15,365 nt of DNA from Hyphomicrobiales bacterium (GTDB lineage: Bacteria > Pseudomonadota > Alphaproteobacteria > Rhizobiales > Xanthobacteraceae). Within the stretch, counting starts at the first letter, position 1. Each line of letters starts with the position of its first letter. The translations under genes were made by a program, and so were the position numbers. Positions 1 to 7,689 of the stretch are shown here, piece by piece. A model generated the notes under the pieces. It was not told where the DNA came from. It did not search any database and saw only the letters and a list, made by a program, of their open reading frames with translations. The stretch covers positions 845 to 16,209 of the forward strand of contig JAPLPC010000298.1 of NCBI GenBank assembly GCA_026400425.1. The letters run 5' to 3'.

Positions 1-1
1 C

Positions 2-1309
2 CGCGACGGCGTGCTGCTGCTCGACAGCCGCAGTCTGTATGGCCGCGGCGACGTATTGCGATTCGAACTGCCACCGCCCACCACCGAAAAGCCAGGCATC
101 GTCGAACGCGCGACGATCGCGGTCCGTACCTGGCTCAATCGCGGCGACCTGCCACTGTATCGCGAACTCGGCCCGGAAAACGGCAACGGCTATCAAGAGG
201 TCCAGCAGTCGCTCGACGGTATGAAATCGAGCATGGTGCGCATCAACGAACGCGGCGAGGTAATCGTCTCGGTGGCTGTGCCGGTTCAGCGATTCCGCGC
301 CGTGCACGGTGCCCTGATGCTATCGACGCAGGGTGACGACATCGACCAGATGGTGACGGCCGAACGGCTCGCGATCCTGAAAGTGTTCGCCGTGGCGATG
401 GTGGTCATGATCGTGCTGTCGCTGCTGTTGGCCTCGACCATCGCCGGACCGGTACGCCGTCTCGCTGACAGCGCCGAACGCGTTCGCCGCCGTATCCGCA
501 CGCGCGTCGAGATACCCGACTTCACCAATCGCCGCGACGAGATCGGCCATCTGTCCGGCGCGCTGCGCGACATGACGGGTGCCTTATACAACCGCATGGA
601 AGCGATCGAGATGTTCGCCGCCGACGTCTCGCACGAATTGAAGAATCCGCTGACTTCGCTGCGCTCCGCCGTGGAAACCCTGCCGCTGGCGAAGACCGAG
701 AACAGCCGCAGGCGCCTGCTCGAAGTCATCGAGCATGACGTGCGCCGGCTCGACCGCCTGATCTCGGACATTTCCGATGCCAGCCGCCTCGATGCCGAGC
801 TGCAGCGCAACGATGTCGCGCCGGTTAATTTGCGTACGCTGCTCGATACGCTCACCACCGTCGCCAATGAAACCAAGCTCGGCCACGATGTCGGGGTCGA
901 AATCCGTTTCGAGGGAGCTGCCACCGATACGTTCTCCGTGCCCGGCCACGACTCGCGGCTCGGTCAGGTGATCACCAATCTCGTCACCAACGCGCAGTCG
1001 TTCTCGACGCCGGGCGGCAAGGTGCGCATCGTCTGCCGGCGATTGAAGGCGCGAATCGAGATCGTGGTGGACGACGACGGTCCCGGCATCGGGCCGGACG
1101 CTCTGGAGCGCATCTTCGAGCGTTTTTATACCGACCGGCCGCATCAGGGCTTCGGCCAGAATTCCGGTCTCGGCCTGTCGATCTCCAAGCAGATCGTCGA
1201 GGCCCATGGCGGCACCATCTGGGCCGAGAACCGCATCGGTGCCACCAGCCCCGATGGCGAACTGCCGGTGCTCGGCGCCCGCTTCGTCGTGCGGTTGCCG
1301 GCGATATGA
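2..1309 (+). CDS. chvG: Sensor histidine kinase ChvG, 3' part (5' end outside window)
   Basis: This is the C-terminal part of a membrane-bound histidine kinase that would phosphorylate the response regulator ChvI; in rhizobia and relatives ChvG/ChvI controls envelope, acid and host-contact responses. The reading frame is open to the window edge, so the gene begins upstream. In order it shows the end of a periplasmic sensing domain, a membrane helix around nt 380-450, a HAMP linker, and the HisKA H-box VSHELKNPLTSLRS with the phospho-accepting His at nt 632-634. The ATPase domain follows, with an N-box (NLVTNAQ), a DDGPGI motif and GLGLSISKQ. The motifs support an active kinase. Its stop overlaps the start of hprK (ATGA, 1306-1309), so the two are translationally coupled. 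chvI normally lies just upstream, outside this window. Confidence 0.93.
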   Translation, partial: RDGVLLLDSRSLYGRGDVLRFELPPPTTEKPGIVERATIAVRTWLNRGDLPLYRELGPENGNGYQEVQQSLDGMKSSMVRINERGEVIVSVAVPVQRFRAVHGALMLSTQGDDIDQMVTAERLAILKVFAVAMVVMIVLSLLLASTIAGPVRRLADSAERVRRRIRTRVEIPDFTNRRDEIGHLSGALRDMTGALYNRMEAIEMFAADVSHELKNPLTSLRSAVETLPLAKTENSRRRLLEVIEHDVRRLDRLISDISDASRLDAELQRNDVAPVNLRTLLDTLTTVANETKLGHDVGVEIRFEGAATDTFSVPGHDSRLGQVITNLVTNAQSFSTPGGKVRIVCRRLKARIEIVVDDDGPGIGPDALERIFERFYTDRPHQGFGQNSGLGLSISKQIVEAHGGTIWAENRIGATSPDGELPVLGARFVVRLPAI

Positions 1310-1776
1310 ACCGGGCCTCCGCCAGCGTGCACGCTTCGGCCGTGCTGATCGGCGACCGCGCAGTCCTGATCCGCGGGCCGTCCGGCTCCGGTAAATCGCG
1401 TCTGGTGTTCGACCTGATCCTCGCCGCCCAGGCCGGACAGGTGCCGGAGGCCATGCTCGTCGCCGACGACCGCGCCTTCTTGGAGGTCACCGAGGAGGGA
1501 TGGCTGCGGGTCCGCCCGGCGCCAGAATTGGTCGGCTTGCTGGAAATCCGTGGTTTGGGTATCAGACGCCTCGATTGCGCCACCGCTGCCATCGTGGGGC
1601 TGGTGGTCGATCTCGACGCTGCCGATGCCGCGCGCCTGCCCGACGCGGAAGCGCTACGGATACGGTTGCAAGGCGTTGAAATCCCTCGAATCCCGGTCGG
1701 CTTCGGCTTTGCGCCATTGCCGCTGGTGGCTGCCTACCTGACGACAACCGAGGGCATCTCGTCGCTGCGACCTTAG
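1306..1776 (+). CDS. hprK: HPr kinase/phosphorylase, short alphaproteobacterial form
   Basis: The 156-aa protein is predicted to phosphorylate, and with phosphate to dephosphorylate, the regulatory serine of HPr. A Walker A loop GPSGSGKS lies at residues 24-31, an LVADD segment at 51-55, and the HPr kinase signature EIRGLG at 80-85. It has only the catalytic domain: the N-terminal half found in Firmicutes enzymes (about 310 aa) is absent. That is normal for alphaproteobacteria and does not indicate truncation. Its start codon overlaps the chvG stop. Its presumed substrate, HPr, is encoded about 600 bp downstream, and its Ser49 region matches the target site. No membrane segment or signal peptide is seen, so it is cytosolic. 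Confidence 0.93.
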   Translation: MNRASASVHASAVLIGDRAVLIRGPSGSGKSRLVFDLILAAQAGQVPEAMLVADDRAFLEVTEEGWLRVRPAPELVGLLEIRGLGIRRLDCATAAIVGLVVDLDAADAARLPDAEALRIRLQGVEIPRIPVGFGFAPLPLVAAYLTTTEGISSLRP

Positions 1777-1880
1777 CGCGATTGCTCGAAGGGAATTGGT
1801 AACCATATTAGTCCCACACTCGCCACCGGCCAGACCCGCCCGAGACCCGACAAAGGTCGCATTTTAAGGGTGTTTCGCGA

Positions 1881-1904
1881 AGAGTCCCCTTGCATAGGGG
1901 CTCT
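1881..1904 (+). promoter_or_regulatory. Bulged hairpin in the EIIA leader
   Basis: AGAG, a bulged T, then CCCC (1881-1889) pairs with GGGGCTCT (1897-1904) around a 7-nt loop, giving 8 base pairs. No T-run follows, so it does not look like a Rho-independent terminator. It may be an RNA structure or a protein site; its role is unknown. Confidence 0.4.
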
Positions 1905-1915
1905 GGATGGTCAAA

Positions 1916-1937
1916 GTGGCGCTTTCGTGCGGCGCAC
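1916..1937 (+). promoter_or_regulatory. Second bulged hairpin in the EIIA leader
   Basis: GT, a bulged G, then GCGC (1916-1922) pairs with GCGCAC (1932-1937) around a 9-nt loop. It ends 13 nt before the ribosome binding site of the EIIA gene. On its own it is weak; it is listed because it follows a similar single-base-bulged hairpin. Confidence 0.25.
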
Positions 1938-1962
1938 CATAGGCGTCCACGAGGAGTTTCCA

Positions 1963-2364
1963 ATGATTGGTCTGGTACTTGTGACCCATGGGCGCCTTGC
2001 TGACGAGTTCAAGGCAGCGCTCGAACACGTAATGGGTCCGCAACAACAAATCGAAGCCGTGACGATCGGTGCGGAAGATGACTCCGATCTGTGTCGCAGC
2101 GACATTATCGAAGCCGTCAACCGCGTCGATAGCGGTGACGGTGTCGCGATCCTGACTGACATGTTCGGCGGCACCCCGTCGAGCCTCGCCATCTCGTGCA
2201 TGAGCCGGCCGAAGGTCGAGGTGCTGGCCGGTATCAATCTGCCAATGCTGGTCAAGCTCGCCAAGGTCCGCGAAGAGCGCACGCTGCCCGATGCCATCGC
2301 CATGGCACAGGAAGCCGGCCGCAAATACGTCACCATCGCCAGCCGGGTGCTCGCCGGCAAATGA
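1963..2364 (+). CDS. PTS mannose-family EIIA, regulatory (no permease alongside)
   Basis: The 133-aa cytosolic protein has the EIIA-Man fold signature: it opens MIGLVLVTHG, with the phospho-accepting His at residue 9, and carries the family segment TDMFGGTPSSLA around residues 65-76. It would take phosphate from HPr. No EIIB, EIIC or EIID gene is beside it, so a regulatory role is inferred, as known for alphaproteobacterial PTS loci. The start was chosen by family alignment and the GAGGAG site at 1951-1956; an in-frame ATG at 1870 would add 31 unrelated residues. Its stop overlaps the HPr start (ATGA, 2361-2364). Length matches the free-standing EIIA domain. Often called ManX or PtsM in annotations. 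Confidence 0.92.
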   Translation: MIGLVLVTHGRLADEFKAALEHVMGPQQQIEAVTIGAEDDSDLCRSDIIEAVNRVDSGDGVAILTDMFGGTPSSLAISCMSRPKVEVLAGINLPMLVKLAKVREERTLPDAIAMAQEAGRKYVTIASRVLAGK

Positions 2365-2636
2365 GCGAAGCTCTCTCCCGCGAATTGCCCATCATCAACA
2401 AGCGTGGCCTGCATGCCCGCGCCTCCGCGAAATTCGTGCAGCTGGTCGAGAAGTTCAATTCCGATGTCACCGTGACTCGCAATGGCGAAACGGTCGGCGG
2501 CACCTCGATCATGGGCCTGATGATGCTCGCCGCCGGCATCGGCACCAGCATCGTCGTCACCGCGAAAGGCCCTGACGCTCAGGAAACGCTCGACGCAATC
2601 GCGCAATTGCTGAGCGACAAATTCGGCGAAGAGTAG
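2361..2636 (+). CDS. HPr phosphocarrier protein
   Basis: The 91-aa protein carries phosphate between enzyme I and EIIA. The histidine motif KRGLHARASAKF is at residues 14-25, with active His18. The regulatory-serine motif GTSIMGLMML starts at 47, with Ser49 as the predicted HprK target. Both phosphorylation sites are therefore present, consistent with the hprK gene just upstream. It starts inside the EIIA stop codon, so translation is coupled. Enzyme I (ptsP type) is not in this window. The gene ends 7 bp from the stop of the convergent glycosyltransferase gene, and no clear terminator fits between them. Names in use include ptsH and npr/ptsO; the sequence does not decide between them. Confidence 0.95.
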   Translation: MSEALSRELPIINKRGLHARASAKFVQLVEKFNSDVTVTRNGETVGGTSIMGLMMLAAGIGTSIVVTAKGPDAQETLDAIAQLLSDKFGEE

Positions 2637-2643
2637 CCTCTCT

Positions 2644-4293
2644 CTACGATCTAGCCGGCGCCACGAAATACACGTGCCAGCGCGACGACACGCCCGCCTG
2701 CCCCCGGAAGAATCGCCGCGTCGAGACCACCACCCGCTCCGCGCTGGCGGCGTTCTCTTTCATCCAGTCTTCGCATGCCGCGAACCTCGTGTCGGTCGGA
2801 TCGCAAATGCCGACAAAGCCGGCGCGCTTCGCTTCGTCCAGCGACAGCAAACCAGAGCCGATCTTTTCGTTAGGCACGAAAGGCAGCGGATGATCGACGC
2901 TGTAGAACGTCATCTGATCGGCGACATCGACATAGCCGATCACAGCAGCCCATCGCGCATGCGCGCGGGTGTGCCACATCTCGGTCAGTTGGCGCGCCAG
3001 CTGCGAGTAGGAGACATGTTCGAAATTGCCTTGGTCATCGCGCGGCATGCTCGCGATCGCGATCTGCGGCGCCAGGCCGAGCGTGGCCAGCGAGAGGGTC
3101 AGCCACACCGCCGCGATCCGGGGCAGCGCCACCCGCGGCATGCGCAATGACGGGATCGCGATGAAGGCGAGCGGCACCAGGAAGAACAGCGAGATGCCCC
3201 AGTCGGTCTTGATGTAGATATCGAAAATCAGCGCGCCGATCGGTGGCCCGATGGCAACGATGGCCTGGATCAACCAGATATTCAGCGCCTGCTCGCGATT
3301 GACGGACGGATTGTCCTGGATCGACCATGGCCGCTTCACGAAGCCACGCGGATCGCGCGCCGCCATCGACCACCAGCGCGGCGCCCAGGCCAGCACGGCC
3401 CCCGCGATAGCCAATGGCAGCAGCAGCAGCGCGACATTGTGCCCGATATAGCCCCACACCAGTTGCACGCTCTGCCAGTGCGACGAAATGACGTAAGTGC
3501 CGGTGGCATAGAGGAATGGCGCGTAATGGGCGCTACGCACCCAGTCGATATGCGGCAGCATTGCCGCGACCATGGTGGCAATGGCCATCCATGGCGCCGG
3601 CGAACGCAGAAACAGCATGCGTTGCGGATGGATCAACGCGGCGAGACCAACCGCACCGATCATCGTCACCACCCAGTATTTGCACATCAGTGCCAGCGCG
3701 CCGGCCAGGCCGAGCAACACGCCGGAGCGGATCGTGCGCTTCTCGAACGCATGCAGATAGGCAAGCACCAGCAACGGCAGCGGGATCAGCTGTACCAAAT
3801 CGGCGTTGAACTTGAAGCCCTTGAAATTGAAGATCGGATACAGCGCCACCATCACCAGCACGAAAAACGCCCTGCGGTGATCGACCACCCGCAGCGCGAT
3901 CGCCCAGCAGGTGATCATGCCGATCCCCACGGTGGTCATGGCCAACGCATAGGACGCCCAATCCGCGGTCGGGAAGACGCTGAACCATGCGCCTGCGATC
4001 CAGCCCGACAGCGGCGGATGTTTGCCGTAACCGAGCAGGAACTTCTGTCCCCAGGCATAAGCCTCGGAGACGTCGAAATGCACGTCCTGCGCCGCCTTGA
4101 TCTGGGTGAGGATGGCGGTCCACAGCACCACATGGGCGATCGTGAAGCCCACTGCCAAGACCGGTGCCAATTGCGGATCGATCGCCCAGGCGACCACGCG
4201 AGCGGCTCCCCGGCGCGCTCTGGAGGCAAAGCTGCGGCGTTTGGCCGGGATAGCGATGGCGGGAGGGGGGCGACGGGTCACAGGCCTTTTCAT
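2644..4293 (-). CDS. GT39-family (ArnT-like) membrane glycosyltransferase
   Basis: The 549-aa polytopic membrane protein has a basic N-tail (about residues 1-33), many hydrophobic helices from about residue 42 to 430, and a soluble C-terminal part. The first loop after helix 1 holds the family's acidic motif, VHFDVSEAYAW with Asp74 and Glu77, followed by YGKHPPLSGW. This is typical of GT-C enzymes that use polyprenyl-phosphate sugars. By family it would move a sugar from a lipid-linked donor to a lipid A, glycan or protein acceptor on the periplasmic side; donor and acceptor cannot be read from sequence. It stands alone: convergent with HPr and divergent from lepA. No strong ribosome binding site precedes the ATG at 4293. 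Confidence 0.85.
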   Translation of the reverse strand: MKRPVTRRPPPAIAIPAKRRSFASRARRGAARVVAWAIDPQLAPVLAVGFTIAHVVLWTAILTQIKAAQDVHFDVSEAYAWGQKFLLGYGKHPPLSGWIAGAWFSVFPTADWASYALAMTTVGIGMITCWAIALRVVDHRRAFFVLVMVALYPIFNFKGFKFNADLVQLIPLPLLVLAYLHAFEKRTIRSGVLLGLAGALALMCKYWVVTMIGAVGLAALIHPQRMLFLRSPAPWMAIATMVAAMLPHIDWVRSAHYAPFLYATGTYVISSHWQSVQLVWGYIGHNVALLLLPLAIAGAVLAWAPRWWSMAARDPRGFVKRPWSIQDNPSVNREQALNIWLIQAIVAIGPPIGALIFDIYIKTDWGISLFFLVPLAFIAIPSLRMPRVALPRIAAVWLTLSLATLGLAPQIAIASMPRDDQGNFEHVSYSQLARQLTEMWHTRAHARWAAVIGYVDVADQMTFYSVDHPLPFVPNEKIGSGLLSLDEAKRAGFVGICDPTDTRFAACEDWMKENAASAERVVVSTRRFFRGQAGVSSRWHVYFVAPARS

Positions 4294-4431
4294 GGACTCT
4301 GCCTAGCCTGTTTTGTCCCCGAGTAAAATCAGAATGCCTTGAGCCTCCCCTTGCACGACACGGCCTTGTGAAACCGCTGTCAAACCCCCATTTCGGTTGC
4401 CGCATCAGGGCCCGGATGCTATCCCGCGCGG
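4294..4431. other. 138-bp divergent intergenic region (glycosyltransferase / lepA)
   Basis: This region must hold the promoters of both flanking genes. For lepA, TTGCCG at 4397-4402 and TATCCC at 4420-4425 with a 17-nt spacer is a possible sigma-70-like promoter whose start would fall at or next to the ATG. No convincing promoter is seen for the minus-strand gene. Confidence 0.35.
4397..4425 (+). promoter_or_regulatory. Candidate lepA promoter, predicted leaderless
   Basis: TTGCCG, a 17-nt spacer and TATCCC place the expected transcription start near 4432, the A of the lepA start codon. No Shine-Dalgarno sequence precedes that ATG, which fits a leaderless message. The -10 match is only partial. 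Confidence 0.35.
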
Positions 4432-6230
4432 ATGACAACCTCCCCGATTTCGAACGTCCGCAACTTCTCCATCGTCGCCCATATCGACCACGGCAAATCG
4501 ACGCTGGCCGACCGCCTGATCCAGATCACCGGCGGATTGCAGGCGCGCGAGATGAAGGAGCAGGTGCTCGATTCGATGGACATCGAGCGCGAGCGCGGCA
4601 TCACAATCAAAGCCCAGACCGTCCGCCTGCATTACAAGGCCAAGGACGGCAAGGACTACATCTTCAACCTGATGGACACGCCCGGCCACGTCGACTTCGC
4701 CTATGAAGTGTCGCGCTCGCTGGCGGCCTGCGAAGGCGCGCTGCTGGTGGTCGACGCCTCGCAGGGCGTCGAGGCGCAGACGCTCGCCAATGTCTACCAT
4801 GCGCTGGACGCCAATCTGGAAATCGTCCCGATCCTCAACAAGGTCGATCTGCCCGCTGCGGAGCCCGAGCAGGTCAAGAAGCAGATCGAGGACGTCATCG
4901 GCATCGATGCCTCCGAAGCGGTGATGATCTCGGCCAAGACGGGCCTCGGCGTGCCCGACGTGCTGGAAGCCATCGTGCACCGGTTGCCGCCGCCGAAGGG
5001 CGACCGCGACGCCACGCTGAAGGCGCTGCTGGTCGATAGCTGGTACGACGTCTATCTCGGCGTGGTCGTTCTCATCCGCGTCATCGACGGCGTCATGAAG
5101 AAGGGCCAGCGCGTCCGCATGATGGGCACCAATGCCGCCTATGACGTCGAGCGCGTCGGCTACTTCACGCCGAAGATGGTCAATGTGGACGAACTCGGCC
5201 CCGGCGAGATCGGCTTCATCACTGCGGCCATCAAGGAGATACCCGCGTCGGCGACACCATCACCGATGACCGCAAGCCGGTGACCGAAATGTTGCCGGGC
5301 TTCAAGCCCGCCATCCCCGTGGTGTTCTGCGGCCTCTTCCCGGTCGATGCCGACGACTTCGAAACGCTGCGCGCCGCCATGGGCAAGCTGCGGCTGAACG
5401 ATGCGAGCTTCTCATTCGAGATGGAAACCTCCGCCGCGCTCGGCTTCGGCTTCCGCTGCGGTTTCTTGGGCCTGCTGCATCTCGAGATCATCCAGGAGCG
5501 ACTCAGCCGCGAGTTCGATCTCAACCTGATCGCGACGGCGCCCTCGGTGATCTACAAGATGCACCTCACCGACGGCGAAGAGATCGAGATCCACAATCCG
5601 ATCGACATGCCCGATGTCGTGAAGATCGCCGAAATTCATGAGCCGTGGATCGAAGCGACCATCCTCACGCCCGACGAATATCTCGGCTCGGTGCTGAAGC
5701 TGTGCCAGGAGCGCCGCGGCAATCAGAAGGAACTCACTTACGTCGGCGCCCGCGCGATGGTGAAATACGACCTGCCGCTCAATGAAGTTGTGTTCGATTT
5801 TTACGACCGGCTGAAGTCGATCTCCAAAGGCTACGCCTCGTTCGACTATCATCTCACCGACTACAAGCCCGCTGACCTCGTCAAGATGCAGATCCTGGTG
5901 AATTCCGAGCCGGTCGATGCGCTATCGATGCTGGTGCACCGGACCCGCGCCGAAGGCCGCGGCCGCGCCATGGTCGAGAAGATGAAGGACCTGATCCCGC
6001 CGCACATGTTCGTGATTCCCATCCAGGCAGCGATCGGCGGCAAGGTGATCGCGCGCGAAACCGTCCGCGCGCTGCGCAAGGACGTGACCGCAAAGTGCTA
6101 CGGCGGCGACATTTCGCGCAAGCGCAAGCTTCTGGAGAAGCAGAAGGAAGGCAAGAAGAAGATGCGGCAGTTCGGCAAGGTCGACATTCCGCAGGAAGCT
6201 TTCATTGCCGCCCTGAAGGTGGATAGCTGA
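4432..6230 (+). pseudogene. lepA: Elongation factor 4 (LepA), frameshifted in mid-gene
   Basis: LepA is a ribosome-binding GTPase that acts on elongating or assembling ribosomes. The first frame, 4432-5283, encodes the GTPase domain with AHIDHGKST (residues 16-24), ERGITIKAQ, DTPGH, NKVD and SAK, and enters domain 2. After codon 269 (nt 5238) homology jumps to another frame, which runs from ACC at 5241 to the stop at 6228-6230 and encodes the rest, including the C-terminal domain ending in KVDS. Summing 269 residues, 3 missing residues and 329 residues gives about 601, the normal family length. The usual segment is E-(V/I)-A-D-T-R-V; here GAG is followed directly by AT-ACC-CGC, so 7 nt are missing. 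The 5' frame runs on to a stop at 5281-5283, and a GTG at 5280 overlaps it. No slippery heptamer is present. Either a real mutation or a sequence error. Confidence 0.88.
5236..5243 (+). other. Frameshift point in lepA
   Basis: GAG-AT-ACC stands where relatives have GAG-(GTC or ATC)-GCC-GAT-ACC. If the ancestor read GAGATCGCCGATACC, deletion between the two GAT triplets, 7 nt apart, gives exactly the observed bases. The ancestor is inferred from remembered family sequence. Confidence 0.7.
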
Positions 6231-6294
6231 GTCTCAGTCGTGGATGGCCGACAAGCCCAACCACCCACGTCTGCCAGTATCGTCAACCAAGCTC
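6231..6294. other. 64-bp gap between convergent lepA and hydrolase genes
   Basis: CGTGGATGG (6239-6247) can pair with CCACCCACG (6261-6269) with one mismatch around a 13-nt loop. No T-run follows. It may help end both transcripts, but the evidence is weak. Confidence 0.25.
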
Positions 6295-7530
6295 TCACTT
6301 CCCTGCCTTCGGCAGCGCTTTGCAGTTGCTTGCAGCCGTAACGTTCTTGAAGCGCGCGCCGACCCAGGCCTGCGCATCGGCGCCACCTTTGATCATCGAG
6401 CCGTCATGGTCGGCGCCGGCGACCGGCACGTAATCGAGTTGATTGCCGCGCGCGCAGAGCTGTCGCGCCAGTTTATCGGTGGCTTCCGGCATCACGGTGA
6501 CATCGTCCTTGCCCTGTACGACCCGGGTTGGTGCCTTGATGCGCAACAGGCCAGGTTCGTTGCGCCGCGCCATCGCCCTGAAGGCGCGCAGATCGGGCCG
6601 TCGCACGAATTGATCCTTTGAAATGGCCGTCGACCAGTAGCCGGTGGTCAACGCATGCGTCATGCAGCCCTGCATCAGGTCTGGCAGATGCGACAGCGCC
6701 GTCGGCGTTAGGATCCGCTTGAGGTCGATCTTCGGATTGCTGCGCGCATAGGATTGCAGGGTGTAGAGCACGTAGGGCAGCGACAGTTCGGTCTTGGCCG
6801 AGGTCATAACCAACTTGAGCCGATCCATGATCTGCGAGCCCGGCGCAAAGGCGACATTGCCGTGCAACTTGAAATCGGGGACGTAAGACGGGCCCAGCGA
6901 CGCGGCGAACAGATCGACCTGGCCGCCCTGCGAATGCCCGACGACCACGTAATCCTTGCCGAGCTTGGGCTCGATGTCGCGCCCAGCCCGCAGCATGTCG
7001 AGCGCATTGCGGGCCGTCGGCACGCCCTGCAGGAACGGGTGATGGCCGGCGACGCCGAGCCCTTCATAATCGGTTGCAACGATCGCATAGCCCTGCTTGA
7101 CATAGCCGTCGAGCAGGGTGCGGATCACGGCGATGTAAGCGTGTTCGGGACCGCTGTCGGTGTCGCGCGAGGGTGCACAGACCGGCGCGAGGCCGGTGGT
7201 GCCGTGGGTCCAGACGATCACCGGCCACCCGCCCTGCGGCGGCTCGCCCGACGGAATCGACAGCGTGCCCGAGACCGGAACGATGCCGCCGGCCGCGCCG
7301 GTCGACCGATACAGCACCAGCGTGTTGCTGGCCGCGCTCGGTAACGCCATCGTGCCATCGAGCGGCCGGGTCCAGATCACCGAGCCGCGCGGCCCCGCCG
7401 GCAATGGCGACGGCGGCGCGTAAAAGGCATCGCCGACTGGGCCGGCGGCGATCGACGCGGCCGGAACCGGCGTGGCGGCCGCCGCCCATGCGCAGGTGAC
7501 GGCGACGAGAATTCTGTTTGCAAGAGACAT
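6295..7530 (-). CDS. Secreted alpha/beta hydrolase, secretory-lipase type
   Basis: The 411-aa protein begins with a signal peptide (residues 1 to about 26, ending in PVPAASIAAG), so it should be exported. A catalytic triad can be read: nucleophile Ser200 in GHSQGGQ, acid Asp342 or Asp343 in VVQGKDDV, and His375 in GADHDGS. The layout, with VWTHGTTG near residue 107, an Asp-Tyr-Glu-Gly segment around 154, and a long cap between Ser and Asp, is that of the secretory lipase (LIP) group. It would cleave an ester, but the substrate is unknown. The frame extends upstream to 7701, but that would overlap the divergent binding-protein gene and bury the signal peptide, so the ATG at 7530 is preferred. 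No strong ribosome binding site is seen there. Confidence 0.82.
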   Translation of the reverse strand: MSLANRILVAVTCAWAAAATPVPAASIAAGPVGDAFYAPPSPLPAGPRGSVIWTRPLDGTMALPSAASNTLVLYRSTGAAGGIVPVSGTLSIPSGEPPQGGWPVIVWTHGTTGLAPVCAPSRDTDSGPEHAYIAVIRTLLDGYVKQGYAIVATDYEGLGVAGHHPFLQGVPTARNALDMLRAGRDIEPKLGKDYVVVGHSQGGQVDLFAASLGPSYVPDFKLHGNVAFAPGSQIMDRLKLVMTSAKTELSLPYVLYTLQSYARSNPKIDLKRILTPTALSHLPDLMQGCMTHALTTGYWSTAISKDQFVRRPDLRAFRAMARRNEPGLLRIKAPTRVVQGKDDVTVMPEATDKLARQLCARGNQLDYVPVAGADHDGSMIKGGADAQAWVGARFKNVTAASNCKALPKAGK

Positions 7531-7642
7531 GAAAATCCGTGGCTTGAGGGCTGCGACATCATGATCGACAAAGATTGAAGAGCGATGAAATGAGCTGAGG
7601 ACTGCGCGCTGGGGCTTGCCTGACATCCGCGCTCCCCGCATT

Positions 7643-7675
7643 GTCATGCACGACGCCGAAAACGGCGCGCATGAC
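7643..7675 (+). promoter_or_regulatory. Strong dyad/hairpin just before the binding-protein RBS
   Basis: GTCATGC (7643-7649) pairs with GCATGAC (7669-7675), and inside it CGCCG (7654-7658) pairs with CGGCG (7663-7667) around an AAAA tetraloop, with a 4:1 internal loop. It ends 3 nt before the GGGAGG ribosome binding site (7679-7684). It could be an RNA element controlling translation or an operator in the divergent region. Confidence 0.55.
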
Positions 7676-7689
7676 TTTGGGAGGATTGA

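Larger units (their letters stand above)
1777..1962 (+). other. 186-bp gap with possible promoter and structured leader before EIIA
   Basis: This non-coding stretch splits the chvG-hprK pair from the EIIA-HPr pair. It holds a weak sigma-70-like promoter candidate, TTGCTC at 1782-1787 and CATATT at 1804-1809 with a 16-nt spacer, followed by two hairpins (1881-1904 and 1916-1937). A GAGGAG ribosome binding site at 1951-1956 lies 6 nt before the EIIA start. The simplest reading is a second promoter with a structured leader, so that EIIA/HPr can be expressed separately from chvG-hprK. Neither the promoter nor a transcript start is proven. Confidence 0.35.

Noticed and set aside
1306..1776. HprK as a truncated pseudogene
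   Set aside because: Short HprK without the N-terminal domain is the normal alphaproteobacterial form, and the Walker A and signature motifs are intact.
1881..1904. Rho-independent terminator after hprK
   Set aside because: The hairpin is present but no T-run follows it.
5233..5250. Programmed frameshifting in lepA
   Set aside because: A -1 shift after ATA would join the frames, but there is no slippery heptamer, the product would still lack two conserved residues, and lepA is not known to use frameshifting.
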